The notes beneath the pieces were generated by a model. The model saw nothing but the letters and a program-made list of their open reading frames with translations, had not been told where the DNA came from and ran no database searches. A stretch of DNA of 37,466 bases from NCBI GenBank assembly GCA_015501055.1, contig JADNYV010000337.1, forward strand, positions 1 to 37,466, read 5' to 3'. This DNA comes from Mucidula mucida. Lineage: Eukaryota; Basidiomycota; Agaricomycetes; Agaricales; Physalacriaceae. Positions within the stretch are counted from its first letter, which is position 1; each line of letters starts with the position of its first letter. Positions 11,134 through 21,035 of the stretch are shown in pieces. The position numbers were made by a program, and so were the translations under genes.

Positions 11134-12932
11134 TTACACGAACGGCATCAAAGCTTGTGGCAGAATCTGCGCAACAGAGGGACCACTAGGCGGCTCAATG
11201 GATTGGAAGTACTAAATCGTATTCAGCGCAGATCTATCGAGACGCGGAACGACTTACATCACCCCACCATGGCCCAGCAGCCCAGTACGAGAACCGATCC
11301 ACACCCACCGGCCTGCTGCATGGAGCACAGTGCGCCGTACACAGCGCTGATACTACAACACCAGCATCAGGTTCCCATACACATGTTTGACGAATTGGCA
11401 TACCAAGCATCATTTGAGCCGGCGCCCATTTCGCCCAAGAAACCCTTCAAGCCAGTCTGCTGGAGCCACGCCGTCGCAGCTGCGAGTCTCTCCGCGCCAA
11501 TCGTCGACGACACACATGTCTCCGAGGTGCCCGAGCCGTCCGAGTCGAGGTATTGGTGCATTTCTTCCGATTACAAAGTTAATAATAGGACAGCCAAATA
11601 AGGGGAGAGTATACGCACGGATGGCGGTGTTGTTGAGGGAATCAGAGATGGTTGCGAAGGCGTCAGAGTTGCCGGATGTGGTCCAGGCTTAAGGGAAGGT
11701 GAATATCAATGTGTGAGAGAGTGGGAAGAACATACTCCATGCGCCGGTCCAAGCTGTGGGGCGTCTAGTCAATGAAAGGAGATATATAAGGAATGGTGAG
11801 GCGTACAGGTGCCTTCCACGAGGATAAGTTGGGTAGCGCCAGTTGAGCGAATACCATCGATAGCAGCTTGCATCTGTCGTACTATCAGTATCGCAAGACT
11901 CCAAGAAAGATTTGAAGGAACTCACCATATCCTTGACGGTGGCGGCCGCAATGTCGTGGGGCTCGTTCATCAAGTCTATAAGTTAATCAAGAAGGCAGTT
12001 TCGATATTGTAGAAACTCGGTCATACCGAATATGACGTGGTCGTTCGACTTGAATTGGTTCGCGAGGTTGACCCAGACTTCAAAGAGGGAGGTTTAGTTT
12101 CAATGTAACTGGATTTTGGGACGGACATACAGGTAGAGAAACTACATGGCCGGAAGAAGTCAGTCAAGAGCCGGTGCCAGTAAAGTTCAAGAAACGCACT
12201 CTGAAGGGCTGGACAGGGTGGATCCGTTGTAGATCATGAAGTTGTGGGCTACAACGCAATTGTCACGAAATGTAATGATCAAAATACGAACAAAGACTGA
12301 CGTTCGGGCGCGACGAAAGCCCCCTTCGATGTGATATATTCAACAGTCTATATGTGTTTGTCAGTCATTTTGAAAAGACGAAGACGATGGGAGCAGACCT
12401 CAGTCAACAGGGCGAGGTAGTCGGCGTTGAACGCTCCAGTGATGCCCGTTGCGGGAGGTGTTAGACGCTCCATGAGGAAGGGAACACGGAAAAAGTTGAA
12501 GCCCTGGCCGACAAAGTACTGAATTCGCGGATGAGTATTATTTCTCGATTGACGTTCTCGATTGACCCCATTACTTGATACGTACATCAATAGAACTGCA
12601 ATGACCAGCGATCAGTCGCGCGGAGAAACAAAGTCTCGAGAATGAGCATACCTGGGCGCAGGGAAGATATAGTCCGTTTGGTAAACACCAGGAATGTTCA
12701 GGTTGCCAAACTCAGCGCCGGACTCGTTGACACCAAAGTAGGTGAACTTGGTCACGTCGCCTGAGCATGATAGAGCAGCAGCCGTTCCCGATGCTGGAGC
12801 GGCTGACGACGTTAAGCTTGCACTAGCAGGCGACGTCGGCGTGGGAGCTGCCGATGATTGTTGATGCGGCGGCCTGGCTACGACGGTGCCGACAAGGATG
12901 GCGAGGGAAACGAATGACGAGAGCAGCTTCAT
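11134..12932 (-). CDS. Secreted GH5 endo-beta-1,4-glucanase (GH5_5-like), apparent C-terminal frameshift
   Basis: Translation starts at 12932 ([19 protein letters not shown], signal peptide), then a Ser/Thr/Ala/Pro linker, then the cellulase fold: '[14 protein letters not shown]', '[18 protein letters not shown]', 'PHNFMIYNG', '[14 protein letters not shown]', acid/base 'LMNEPHDI', '[11 protein letters not shown]', and nucleophile '[13 protein letters not shown]'. The last exons give '[15 protein letters not shown]' and, in another frame, 'WAAGPWWGD' joined to '[19 protein letters not shown]', ending PFV at 11134. At least ten exons are needed; the second is only 10 nt (12595-12586). Between 'QQAG' and 'WAAGPWW' (about 11275-11315) the frame shifts by one base with no intron to explain it, so this allele may be non-functional, or the base may be an assembly error. 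The linker follows the signal peptide directly: no CBM1 cellulose-binding module is present. Confidence 0.8.
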
Positions 12933-12972
12933 GGCGGAGACGCGCGTAGTGGGACGCTTCGTCGCATGAACT

Positions 12973-12980
12973 GTTATATA
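12973..12980 (-). promoter_or_regulatory. TATA box of the GH5 gene
   Basis: TATATAAC on the minus strand, 40 bp before the ATG at 12932: a good match in sequence and position, implying a very short 5' UTR. Confidence 0.5.
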
Positions 12981-14117
12981 GCGAGGACGGTGCGGTGGGG
13001 TAAATAGACCCGCTGTATATCCGAAATGCGTCCTATGCAAACATCACATGGGGGAACCAGTCGAACGTCCATGGAAACGCCAGTTGAACGGAAGCAGCTA
13101 GACGAGATATCGGTTGCTGGGGGTTGCGCTTCGGACTATTCTGTGGTCATAGTGGGCCGCCTTCCGAATATTTTCCTTCCCACAAATGAAAGCGGAGTAT
13201 TGGATTCACTGGAACGTAAATCACGACTCGGAAAGGCCATCATCTGATACGGAATCGCTCGTTGAAAAACACGATTATTGGATGAATGGGCACATACCTT
13301 GGACAGGAGGACGAAGGAGTCGAGAAGCTCTATACAAGGGCGCCGGACCGAGGTTGAATATGTCGCCAAGCTGGGCTATATGTATCCGCACTGCGATGTT
13401 CTTCTTCTTCTTTCCTGCTCTTGGCTGCCTGGATTCCATCTGCGGAGAAATAGATCCGATAAACGTAGCTATACGTGTTCAAGGTTTTCGGTAGCCTATT
13501 GCCGACACCTGGCTATTGTGGTGGTGGGGGTATGAAGAGAAGGAGAGGATTGCCGAATTTAGACATTTCCAGATCACGACGCGACTCGTTACAAACTCGT
13601 TAAGCCTTACTTGAAGTTACTTCAGACTTGGTACACTATGTATCAACGAGCAGCTCAAACTTCCTCCTTGACGACGAGCCTATCATCGTAATAAACGCGC
13701 ACGCTGTTTGAGTCGGGGGCAGCGATTGTGAGTTCGCTGCTTTGACCAGTATCACAGAGAAGGATCGCTAGAGCCCTACCGTGTGTCTATCGGAATGATA
13801 GATAATTCGCATCGCTATGCCCGGTAATAAAACTTTTCTGGAACAAAACTCGGTACCTCTGAACGCGTTGTAAGCAGCGCACTCTACTCAACATATTCAC
13901 CCTTCCCGTCTCAGTACCATCTCGAAGCTGGACGAATGACACTGACGAAGTATACCCTCTCACTTACAATACATTTATTTTCCAATGCTCACTCTTGTAT
14001 TGACCCAATCTCATCGCACACATAGGAGGCACTGCAGGAAAACAAGACCAACACATCAATCTGTGAAACGATGAGGAAAAGGTGTATGGTGTTATTATCA
14101 GTACGCAAGCAGTTGGC
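12981..14117. other. Intergenic, no supported gene
   Basis: Several frames of 70-100 codons on both strands (13026-13535) overlap one another and show no domain, signal peptide or intron logic. I see nothing convincing at 13540-14117. Confidence 0.4.
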
Positions 14118-15086
14118 CTAGCCAGGGGCAGGCCTCTTTCTAAAGCCTGGAGAAAGTCGAGTTGAGGAAGCCAGGCAAGGTTGGACGACAGTCACTCACC
14201 TGCTACATTGTCTCCAGTCATCGCCAACAAGCCAGCGGCCCTGTTCATTGCAGTAAGATTCTTACTCAACCTTGCTGGCTTTGGGTAAATGACGAGACGC
14301 GCCACTTTTCGCGTAAAATCTTTCCAATGCGTCAACGAGTGAGCGACAAAAGAGACTGGCATAAAGCCTGTGCAACCAAAGTCAATAGCGATGACCTCGC
14401 CCTCGTCATTGATGATAAAGTTGCTGGGATCAACGTCTGAGAGACACAGGACTAAGCCCTCGGCGATCTCGTCTGTAAAATCCGCACGAAATCCCTCAGG
14501 AGCAGCCAACTGAATGAACACAATGGATAATCAGAATGATAGACGAGAATAACCGTACCCTGTTGATCTGCGCCTGAAGCTCAAAAACGTCGGAGTAACG
14601 GATGGTGGATAAGCGCTCAACGAAGAAATCATGGCCGACCAGCCCGTTCTCGCCTACAAAGCCCGGCGCAGAGTCTGCTGACACTCGCAAACTCACGAGG
14701 CGGTTGTAGGCCGCAGCGACGGCCTCGACGTCGCCCGGAGCATAGCTCGAACTGCTCGGCTGGCGGCTCGCCACCGTATCCCCGGCAATGTATTGCATGA
14801 TGATATAGCGGCAGCTTTGGGCGACAAAGACAGCATAGACTTCGGGAACGCGCACCACGCGGCTGGTTTCCGCGTTCACGATCTGGGCCACAGCGTCTTG
14901 TGTCAGAGCCTCACCGAGGGTGAGGCTAACGCCGTATTTGATCCAGAACCGAGGGCTGTCCGTTGACGGGAAAGATATACCGTTCTGGCCAAAGCCAGCC
15001 TCGGCGCAGAGCTGGACGATCTGCTCGCACGGTGGAAGATCCGCTGGGAGCTCCTGCGCTCTGAACTCGAAAGGATCTGGCGACAT
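14118..15086 (-). CDS. APH-type (aminoglycoside phosphotransferase fold) kinase-like protein
   Basis: Three exons (15086-14559, 14509-14200, 14146-14118) sum to 867 nt and encode 288 aa. If the last intron is retained the protein ends six codons earlier in practice, at 14192. The N-lobe shows 'FWIKYGVSLTLGEA' with the likely ATP-contacting Lys, 'VVRVPEVYAVF' and 'YIIMQYIAGDTV'. The C-lobe has the catalytic loop 'CLSDVDPSNFIIND' (Asp of the HGD/HxD-like motif; the usual His is replaced) and the metal-binding 'VIAIDFGCTGF'. This is PF01636-like architecture in the form common in basidiomycetes, where it is heavily expanded and rarely characterised; it is unlikely to be a real antibiotic-resistance enzyme. 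It is transcribed away from the broken F-box gene at 15303. Confidence 0.8.
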
Positions 15087-15302
15087 GGGCGTGGCGCACA
15101 GCGTACTTTAATGTCCCCTGATGGCCGATTGGTAAGCTTTTCCCAGGCTCCCTTTCTGTGTGCCGCGTTCGCAACAAAGTCGTCCACAAGTTGACCTGCA
15201 CTTGCCAGGTTGATCTTATCGCACAGAAACTTTGAACAAAAGCTATAATGGTACGGCGTATCAGAATTTCCAAGTTGTAATCTCATCTTGATTTTGGTAT
15301 AG

Positions 15303-16813
15303 GCGCCACACTGTTCGACTTGCTGCTGTTACTCGGCGCCAATCTCTTTAGACATGCCAGAACTACCCGACATTGTTAATACGCACATTACCTCCAATGA
15401 AGCGCCCTCTGCTTCCGACTTGCCCATGTTGCGCAAGTACAGGCTGTCACTCGATCCATACCTCACACGGCACATTTCCGGTGCTCTTTCTCCTCTTCGC
15501 CGTCTGCCCCTCGAGATCCTACAGGTAATATTTCTACGCACTTTGGCGCTCTCCGGTGAGCCTCACTATACGTGGTTCGACGTTTTTGATCGGGAGGATC
15601 CCCTTTGGACCGTCCGTCGCGTCTGCCGGAAATGGCGCACGGCTACTCACTATCCCCCTCTCTGGACGGGCCTACGAATCTCATGGACACGTGTAAGGAA
15701 CCTGTCCGTGGTGAGAGATGTGCTTGATCGCTCTTCCTCGTTACCAATCCGGATCCTCTTCTCATGGGATCATGATAACCCTCGCGCGGGGGCTCGCTTT
15801 GGTGAGATCGTCCTTCATGAACTGGTAAAGCACTCAGAGCGGTGGTAGTATGCTACCTTCTACTGCGGAGCACGCGTGCTCAGGCGGCCCATTTCGCCTC
15901 TTCGTGGAAGGCTACCAAAGTTAGAAGAAGTTTTTTCTATTGGGAGCCAGAGCAGTTTCATTACATTGAAGATGTTCATCCTTTCGAAATTGCCCCTTCA
16001 TTAAGGAAGGCAACTGTACACAACGCAGCTGTCAAGCTCGATTACTCCCGCCTTGAATCGTTCACCTCGGACGCGTTGACACCGGCCGCGTTGAAGGTTC
16101 TTGTGTCATCGCCCCGCCTCACCAACCTGGCAGATCATTATTCGAGCCCCATACCCGATAACGACTTGTTCCAAAACAAAACTCAATACCTTCACACATA
16201 TCTGAACACGTTGCTCCTCGAACATTGCTCTCAGCTCAACTTGTTCACCCTGCCCAATCTCCGACATCTCGAGGCTGGAGCAACACACACACACACACAC
16301 AGAGTATCCCCTTCACTCCCAATCATTTCCCAGTTCCTCCACCGTTCTTAATGCCCACTCTTGTCCTTGAACATTCACAATTGTGATCTCTCCATAGGTT
16401 TCATGCCAGAACTTCTACGACTTGTTCCCAGATTACAGAGCCTTTCCATTCACATCAACAGCTACTCGATGGATAGAGAGTATGTTGCGTCATCGGACGA
16501 GGCGCTGAACGTCCTGATTCATCGCTTGGCTGAGGTAGTCTCCAACGAGCTTTCGCTTGTGGCGAATCTACGATCCTTTGCATTCAACACTTACCTTGCA
16601 GATTCCTGGGACTTTATGAATGCGTCCATTGCGGACATGATTCGCGTGCGATCTGACATGAAATCGGTCTCCTTCATTATTCATCCCAAATCTCTGCTTC
16701 CTAATGTGTCTGACGATGTTGTTGATCGCTTGCGCATTATCAAGAACGATGGATTTGATATTTCAATTATCAAACAGGCGGGAGAGGGCCAGGAGGGTAC
16801 CGTACTCATATGA
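15303..16813 (+). pseudogene. Broken paralogue of the 6937-8609 F-box gene
   Basis: Similarity to the minus-strand F-box gene runs from its second exon (APHCSTCCC then 'NEAPSASDLPMLRKYRLSLDPYLTR') to the shared end 'GFDISII..GTVLI'. Lesions are clear. The coiled coil between 'DPYLTR' and 'ISGALSPLR' is deleted. A Gln codon has become TAG at 15846-15848 (the related fragment at 19776 keeps CAG there). Five bases (CTCGA) are missing after 'LPKLEE' and one base is inserted near 15960, compared with that fragment. A (CA)n repeat has expanded at 16283-16301. Another Gln codon has become TAA at 16349-16351. The F-box itself (SPLRRLPLEILQVIFLRTL) survives. With two nonsense codons and several indels it cannot encode the full protein; a short F-box-only product of about 164 aa from 15354 is formally possible. 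Confidence 0.85.
16283..16301 (+). repeat. (CA)n microsatellite inside the F-box pseudogene
   Basis: About nine AC dinucleotides encode a spurious Thr-His run where the intact paralogue reads 'GAPYSDTLSP'. Slippage here is probably post-inactivation. Confidence 0.9.
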
Positions 16814-16946
16814 AAAGTGTGGTATACGTGTGCGCGCCTGTAGGTAGAGTGCTGCTTCTCGTAGTATGTATGTGTAAATCCAAGGTGATCGCAGTTGACT
16901 ACAAGCTTGGTTCGGTCCTCTCCTCTGTTCCTTTATCTCCCTGTCT

Positions 16947-17150
16947 GATACCGTCGTGGAGGATGTTATCAAGAAATCTGACATTCTTCGAATTCGTCGT
17001 CGAGGTCCGCTCTTCTTTGACGCTGAGTATATTCAGGGCCAATGATGATTTACAGTGCCCGCCAAGGAAGTAGAGATTACTACTGAAAAGGCTGTTGAAG
17101 AGACGTCCGGACACAGTAGTTCGAACGAGGGTCAATCTAGTGGAGCGTGA
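16947..17150 (+). other. Possible orphan 3' exons of an unrecognised gene
   Basis: A frame from 16947 reads 'DTVVEDVIKKSDILRIRRRG' then 'PLFFDAEYIQ'. A short intron-like gap ending in TTTACAG lets it continue as 'VPAKEVEITTEKAVEETSGH' to a stop at 17148-17150. The acidic, Glu/Thr-rich tail looks like a genuine C-terminus, but the intron would be unusually short and no start is visible. I do not recognise it. It lies between the F-box pseudogene and repeat unit A and may be the remnant of another duplicated gene. Confidence 0.25.
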
Positions 17151-17417
17151 AGCAGCGAGGTCGTGTTGATAGGGTTCAGATTGGAAGAACAGTCGACGGA
17201 CAAGGAGTGTGTCGAAAGACTTGTATCATGTCGAAGTTCAATTGAAGTTCAATTCGACTGTGTTGTTTGGTACTGTGACCTATTTCCGGTTCAGCTCCAT
17301 GTTACTGTGATAGCACCAAAGATGCTAAGGGATTATGCAGCAGCCGTCAAATTTACACAAGGGCAGTCCCAAGCAGTCAGTGAGTAACGGGTATTGGCTC
17401 TATTGTAAATGGCAGTG

Positions 17418-18106
17418 TCAATCACAAAGCTCAACTGATCCGAGAACATCCCATCCGCCCTCACGTAGGTGCTCGGCAATGGTATACCCTCCAATGAGGA
17501 GGCCCGGATTTTGCTGAAGCACCTCACTGGCGGAAAGACCATCCTCATCATCATCGCTCACAACAAGGTGAATCCGATCTTTTCCAGTAACCTCTATTTT
17601 GTATCGTAGGTCACTAGACAACGTGCCCATTCCACACTTGACGACTTCAGCAACAGCCGCGATTGAAGGCCATCCTACCGGCGGAAGACCTTCCTCGTTA
17701 AACAAGTCTTGCCAGCAGAGGCCAGACTTTACCGCAACAGGTCGGAGGGACTTGGTTGGAGAAGCATTCTGCAGACGCATTCACTTAGCAGGTCGAATTC
17801 GACTGGGAGAGGACACAAACCGTCTCGATAGCAATGGGCATGACTCTCTCCCGAATATTGGCAACAATAGTGCTGTATGACTGGAAGGCATCCTCTGAGT
17901 CGATATAGTAGTCACCGGTCTTCGCTGTGATCGAATTATCGTAGATTCTGAGCGTTTCTTTCGCCACAGTATAGAGCGCCTGAACGATGAACTGATGATC
18001 GCCATCCGCGAAAGTACACACATACTTGAAGATCCTTTGGCCAGTCAACAACGGACACCATAGTGCCATGTTCAAGTTTCATCTTTGGCATCGACGAGGT
18101 TGCCAT
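17418..18106 (-). pseudogene. Truncated copy A of gene X (unknown family)
   Basis: Homologous to the full-length gene at 22750-24042. Exons: 18106 down to about 18026 (MATSSMPKMKLEHGTMVS, ending 'WPKDLQ'), a 46-nt intron, then 'ALYTVAKETLRIYDNSITAK', a second intron of about 50 nt, then 'NASPTKSLRPVAVKSGLCWQ'. The frame follows the full-length protein up to 'IAEHLREGGWD', then leaves it at about 17448 and stops after nine foreign residues at 17418. About 185 C-terminal residues are missing. The exons upstream of the break are otherwise intact, so a short protein of about 200 aa could still be made. Confidence 0.75.
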
Positions 18107-18150
18107 GAATCAGAGGAAATAAGGTGAGTGTATAGAGGCAACGGACTAAA

Positions 18151-18474
18151 TCATTGATAATCGTCACACCGATCGGGTCGAGTCACTCGGCCCGACTCTC
18201 CGAACTCCTTCCTAAAGCGGGCCACTTCTGCTTGTACCCGCAGTGCTTCAATCACTTGTGCAGGTCTTATGAATCGATTTCGGTAGGGCTTTGAGACATA
18301 ACCGGGCGATACGACTCTGATGGCGCATGCTAAGATATAGGAAGACAATCCCGTCACGGCGCTGATTGCTGGGATTGGGATAGAACTTCTTTCGACGAGA
18401 CGCAGGAACAAGTTGGCGCGCAAAATCAGTACGAAAGAAAAGTTGAATACGTGGAATATTGAAGTCATGGTCAA
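18151..18474 (-). other. Duplicated ORF of unknown function, unit A copy
   Basis: A 107-codon minus-strand frame shares 'SFVLILRANLFLRLV.RSSIP' and 'VARFRKEFGESGRVTRP' with the frame at 21036-21362. Unit A alone retains a central hydrophobic part ('AISAVTGLSSYILACAIRVV') followed by a basic stretch (KPYRNRFIRPAQVIEALR) reminiscent of a membrane anchor plus linker. Similarity in frame between the copies suggests a coding origin, but no start or splice signals are secure. Confidence 0.4.
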
Positions 18475-18540
18475 TGAAATCCTCCGGTATGTAGCTATCT
18501 AATCCTGCTGGACAAGCTTACCCATTTAGATTGATATAAA

Positions 18541-19765
18541 TTGTCCAAAGTATATTGCTGTTCAAGAACTCGACCCATATCCTGTCGCCGCTCAAGTCGC
18601 TGCCAGAAATATGAAGATGGAAGATTTATACCGCCTTTCCAGCGAGGTTCTCCCTCTTATTCAAAAGTCCGACACACTTTTCTTTGGCACGACTCACGAC
18701 AGTCGCGCGCCTCTCTTTCCTTCCATGTTGGCATGAATAGTCACGGCGGTCGACCAGGTTTCGTAACGCATTCTCCCGTCTGATGGCCGCACATTCGTCC
18801 TCCCAGATCATTCTGTTAACCGCATCTTTACGTCTCTTGGGAACATTGAGGCCACACCTCTAGCTTCCCTCACATTCCCATTTTTCACTACTGGCGACGT
18901 CTTATACGTTACTAGGCGCGCGCGAAATGTGAATGAAAAGGAGGAGGCGGGGAGGTTGATGTTCCATCACGACAGACTCACCACTCTGTATGTGACCGGC
19001 GGGTATGTTTATATTCGGAATGCACGCCAACGTCTAGGCACCGATGCGCAGTTGCGGTACGTACAGCCCCAAAGTTCGTTACCTCTGAGGAGATCCAGAC
19101 GAATAGGAAGCTACTCGACCAGGATGCGGTCGACGCTACTCTGACTCGTATCCGGTTACATTCACCCACGTCAACGTTCTCGACCTCCGCTCGTCTGGAC
19201 ATGATACCAGGTCAAGTGATCATCTTAGATATCAAGTCCTTCATCGGTGTGCCCAAATACGCACATATGGCGCCAAGCAATCCCGTATCACTGAACGACG
19301 ACCGAATACTAACGTGAACTGTCTCGAGATCCTCACCGACGGCTCTTTCAATAACAATGAAGTTGAAGCCTGGAGAGGCTGCGACAGGTGCTTTCCTTGC
19401 TTTTGCACAGAAGGCGCCGTCTGCGCTGTCGAAGGATATGAGCTGAAGTCGCCTATTCTGGGATTGACGGGCGATTTCAGCCTACGCTCGACTTTGGAGA
19501 AGAAGGCGCTCATGGTTACGGGGAATAGGTGTCCCACCGTCCTTGACATGCTGAGGGATGAGACATTGTGGTGTTCCTTTCGACACGGAAACAGGCGGCA
19601 GCGTTGGTTCCTCTTCTCGTTGAGTCCTACGAGTTTAGGAGTGAAGTTGCGCGTGGTGGCATTTTCGTCGTCGGAAGAGACGCATCCGGTGGAGAATGAC
19701 GGGTGCGTATGTGGTCGACTGACGATTGAGCTTCTCATGAATAGCAAAGACGAGAGTGGGATGGA
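18541..19765 (+). pseudogene. Decayed split-barrel FMN / ferredoxin-reductase fusion oxidoreductase, copy A
   Basis: Reading across frames recovers a known fungal architecture. First comes a PNPOx-like split barrel: 'LIQKSDTLFFGTTHDSRAP', 'GMNSHGGRPGFV', 'SDGRTFVLPDHSVNRI', 'SLGNIEATPLASLTF', 'FTTGDVLYVT'. Then the FAD-binding reductase part: 'TSARLDMIPGQVIILDIKSF', 'GVPKYAHMAPSNPVSLNDDR', and the NAD-site region 'ILGLTGDFSLRST.EKKALM'. One C is missing in 'FPSHVGM' (about 18725) compared with copy B, causing a stop two codons on. Further frame changes occur near 18775, 19070 and after 19310, and the NAD(P) loop (expected GGIGVTPFL) is garbled to 'GNRCPTVLDML'. The intact enzyme would move electrons from NAD(P)H through FAD to FMN, with unknown acceptor. 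It is divergent from gene X. Confidence 0.75.
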
Positions 19766-19775
19766 AGGTCAGTTT

Positions 19776-20081
19776 CTGATCGTCCTTCATGAACTGGTAA
19801 GGCACTCAGAGTGGTGGCAGTATGCTACCTTCTACTGCGGAGCACGCGTGCTCAGGCGGCCCATTTCGCCTCTTCGTGGAAGGCTACCAAAGTTAGAAGA
19901 ACTCGAGTTTTTTCTATTGGGAGCCAGAGCAGTTTATTACATTGAAGATGTTCATCCTTTCGAAATTGCCCCTTCATTAAGGAAGGCAACTGTACACAAC
20001 GCAGCTGTCAAGCTCGGTCACTCCCGCCTTGAATTGTTCACCTCGGACGCGTTGACACCGGCCGCGTTGAAGGTTCTTGTG
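19776..20081 (+). pseudogene. 306-bp internal fragment of the F-box gene
   Basis: Near-identical to bases of about 15808-16105 of the F-box pseudogene: 'VLHELVRHSEWWQYATFYCG', 'ISPLRGRLPKLEELEFF', 'DVHPFEIAPSLRKATVHNA', 'DALTPAALKVLV'. It keeps the ancestral CAG where the longer pseudogene has TAG, and keeps CTCGA after 'KLEE', so it preserves an older state. It ends abruptly at CTTGTGT, followed by TTAATTAACGGACAAGGAG, where unit B starts. There is no F-box and no start codon of its own. Confidence 0.85.
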
Positions 20082-20357
20082 TTTAATTAACGGACAAGGA
20101 GTTTGTCGAAAGACTTGTATCATGTCGAAGTTCAATCCGACTGTGTTGTTTGCTACCGTATGTCGTCAACAGACGTTTCAGCTCCATGTTACTACGATAG
20201 CGCCGAAGCTGCTGACGAATCATGCAGCAGCTGTCAAATTAGACAAGAACAAAAACAGTTAGTGAATAACTTCATTGGTAATATTGTAAACAACAGCCTC
20301 AATCACGTACATAACTTAACTTATTCAACAGCATCCCATCCCTCGTCGCGTCGATGC

Positions 20358-20980
20358 TCAGCCAAGACGAAGTGTAGGATTTTGCTGAAGCACCTCACTG
20401 GCGGAAAGACCATCCTCATCATCATCGCTTACAACGAGGTGAATCCGATCTTTTCCAGTAACCTCTATTTTGTATCGTAGGTCACTAGACAACGTGCCCA
20501 TTCCACACTCGACGACCTCGGCAACAGCCGCGATTGAAGGCCATCCTATCGGCGGAAGACCCTCCTCGTTAAACAAGTCTTGCCAACAGAGGCCAGACTT
20601 TACCGCAACAGGTCGAACGGACTTGCTTGGAGAAGAAGACTTCTAACGCATTTACTTCATAGGCTGATTTCGACTGGAATAGAAGACTGACCGTCTCAAT
20701 GCTAATGACCATGACTGTCGCCTGTATATCGGCGACAGTAGCGCTGTACGACTGGAAGGCATCCTCTGAGTCGATATGGAAATCGCCATTCTTCGCTGTG
20801 ATCGAATTGTCGTAAATTCCAAGGGTTTCTTTCGCCACAGTAAAGAGAGCCTTTGAAACGATAAACTACTGATCGCCATCCGCAGAAGCACACACATACT
20901 TGAAGGTCCTTTGGCCAGTCAACAACGGACACCATAGTGCCATGTTCAAGTTTCATCTTTGGCATCAACGATTTCGCCAT
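20358..20980 (-). pseudogene. Truncated copy B of gene X
   Basis: Starts 'MAKSLMPKMKLEHGTMVS', with the same intron positions as the other copies. It continues 'ALFTVAKETLGIYDNSITAK', 'SSSPSKSVRPVAVKSGLCWQ' and 'GMGTLSSDLRYKIEVTGKDR' up to 'SASEVLQQNP', where a small lesion changes the frame and a stop follows at 20358. The DNA stays homologous to the other copies for about another 60 bp, to the ATCCCATC word at about 20333, the same point where copy A leaves the full-length sequence. A protein of roughly 150 aa could be encoded but lacks the C-terminal half. Confidence 0.75.
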
Positions 20981-21035
20981 GAATCAGAGTAAATGAGGTG
21001 GGTGTATAGAGGCAAAGGACAAATGCTGTCAATCG

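Larger units (their letters stand above)
17196..19765. repeat. Tandem duplication unit A
   Basis: Begins with GACGGACAAGGAGTGTGTCG and carries, in order, truncated gene X (-), an unknown ORF (-) and a decayed oxidoreductase (+). The same order recurs in unit B (20090-22195) with the same flanking words (for example CTTGTATCATGTCGAAGTTC at both left ends). Unit A is longer because unit B has internal deletions. Confidence 0.8.

Noticed and set aside
13026..13535. Group of plus- and minus-strand frames of 70-100 codons
   Set aside because: No coherent exon model and no similarity; treated as intergenic.
14118..15086. Antibiotic-resistance (aminoglycoside kinase) function
   Set aside because: The fold is APH-like, but this is the eukaryotic basidiomycete form with an altered catalytic-loop His; resistance would be an unsupported claim.
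16283..16301. CRISPR-like or regulatory repeat
   Set aside because: Simple dinucleotide microsatellite with no spacer structure.
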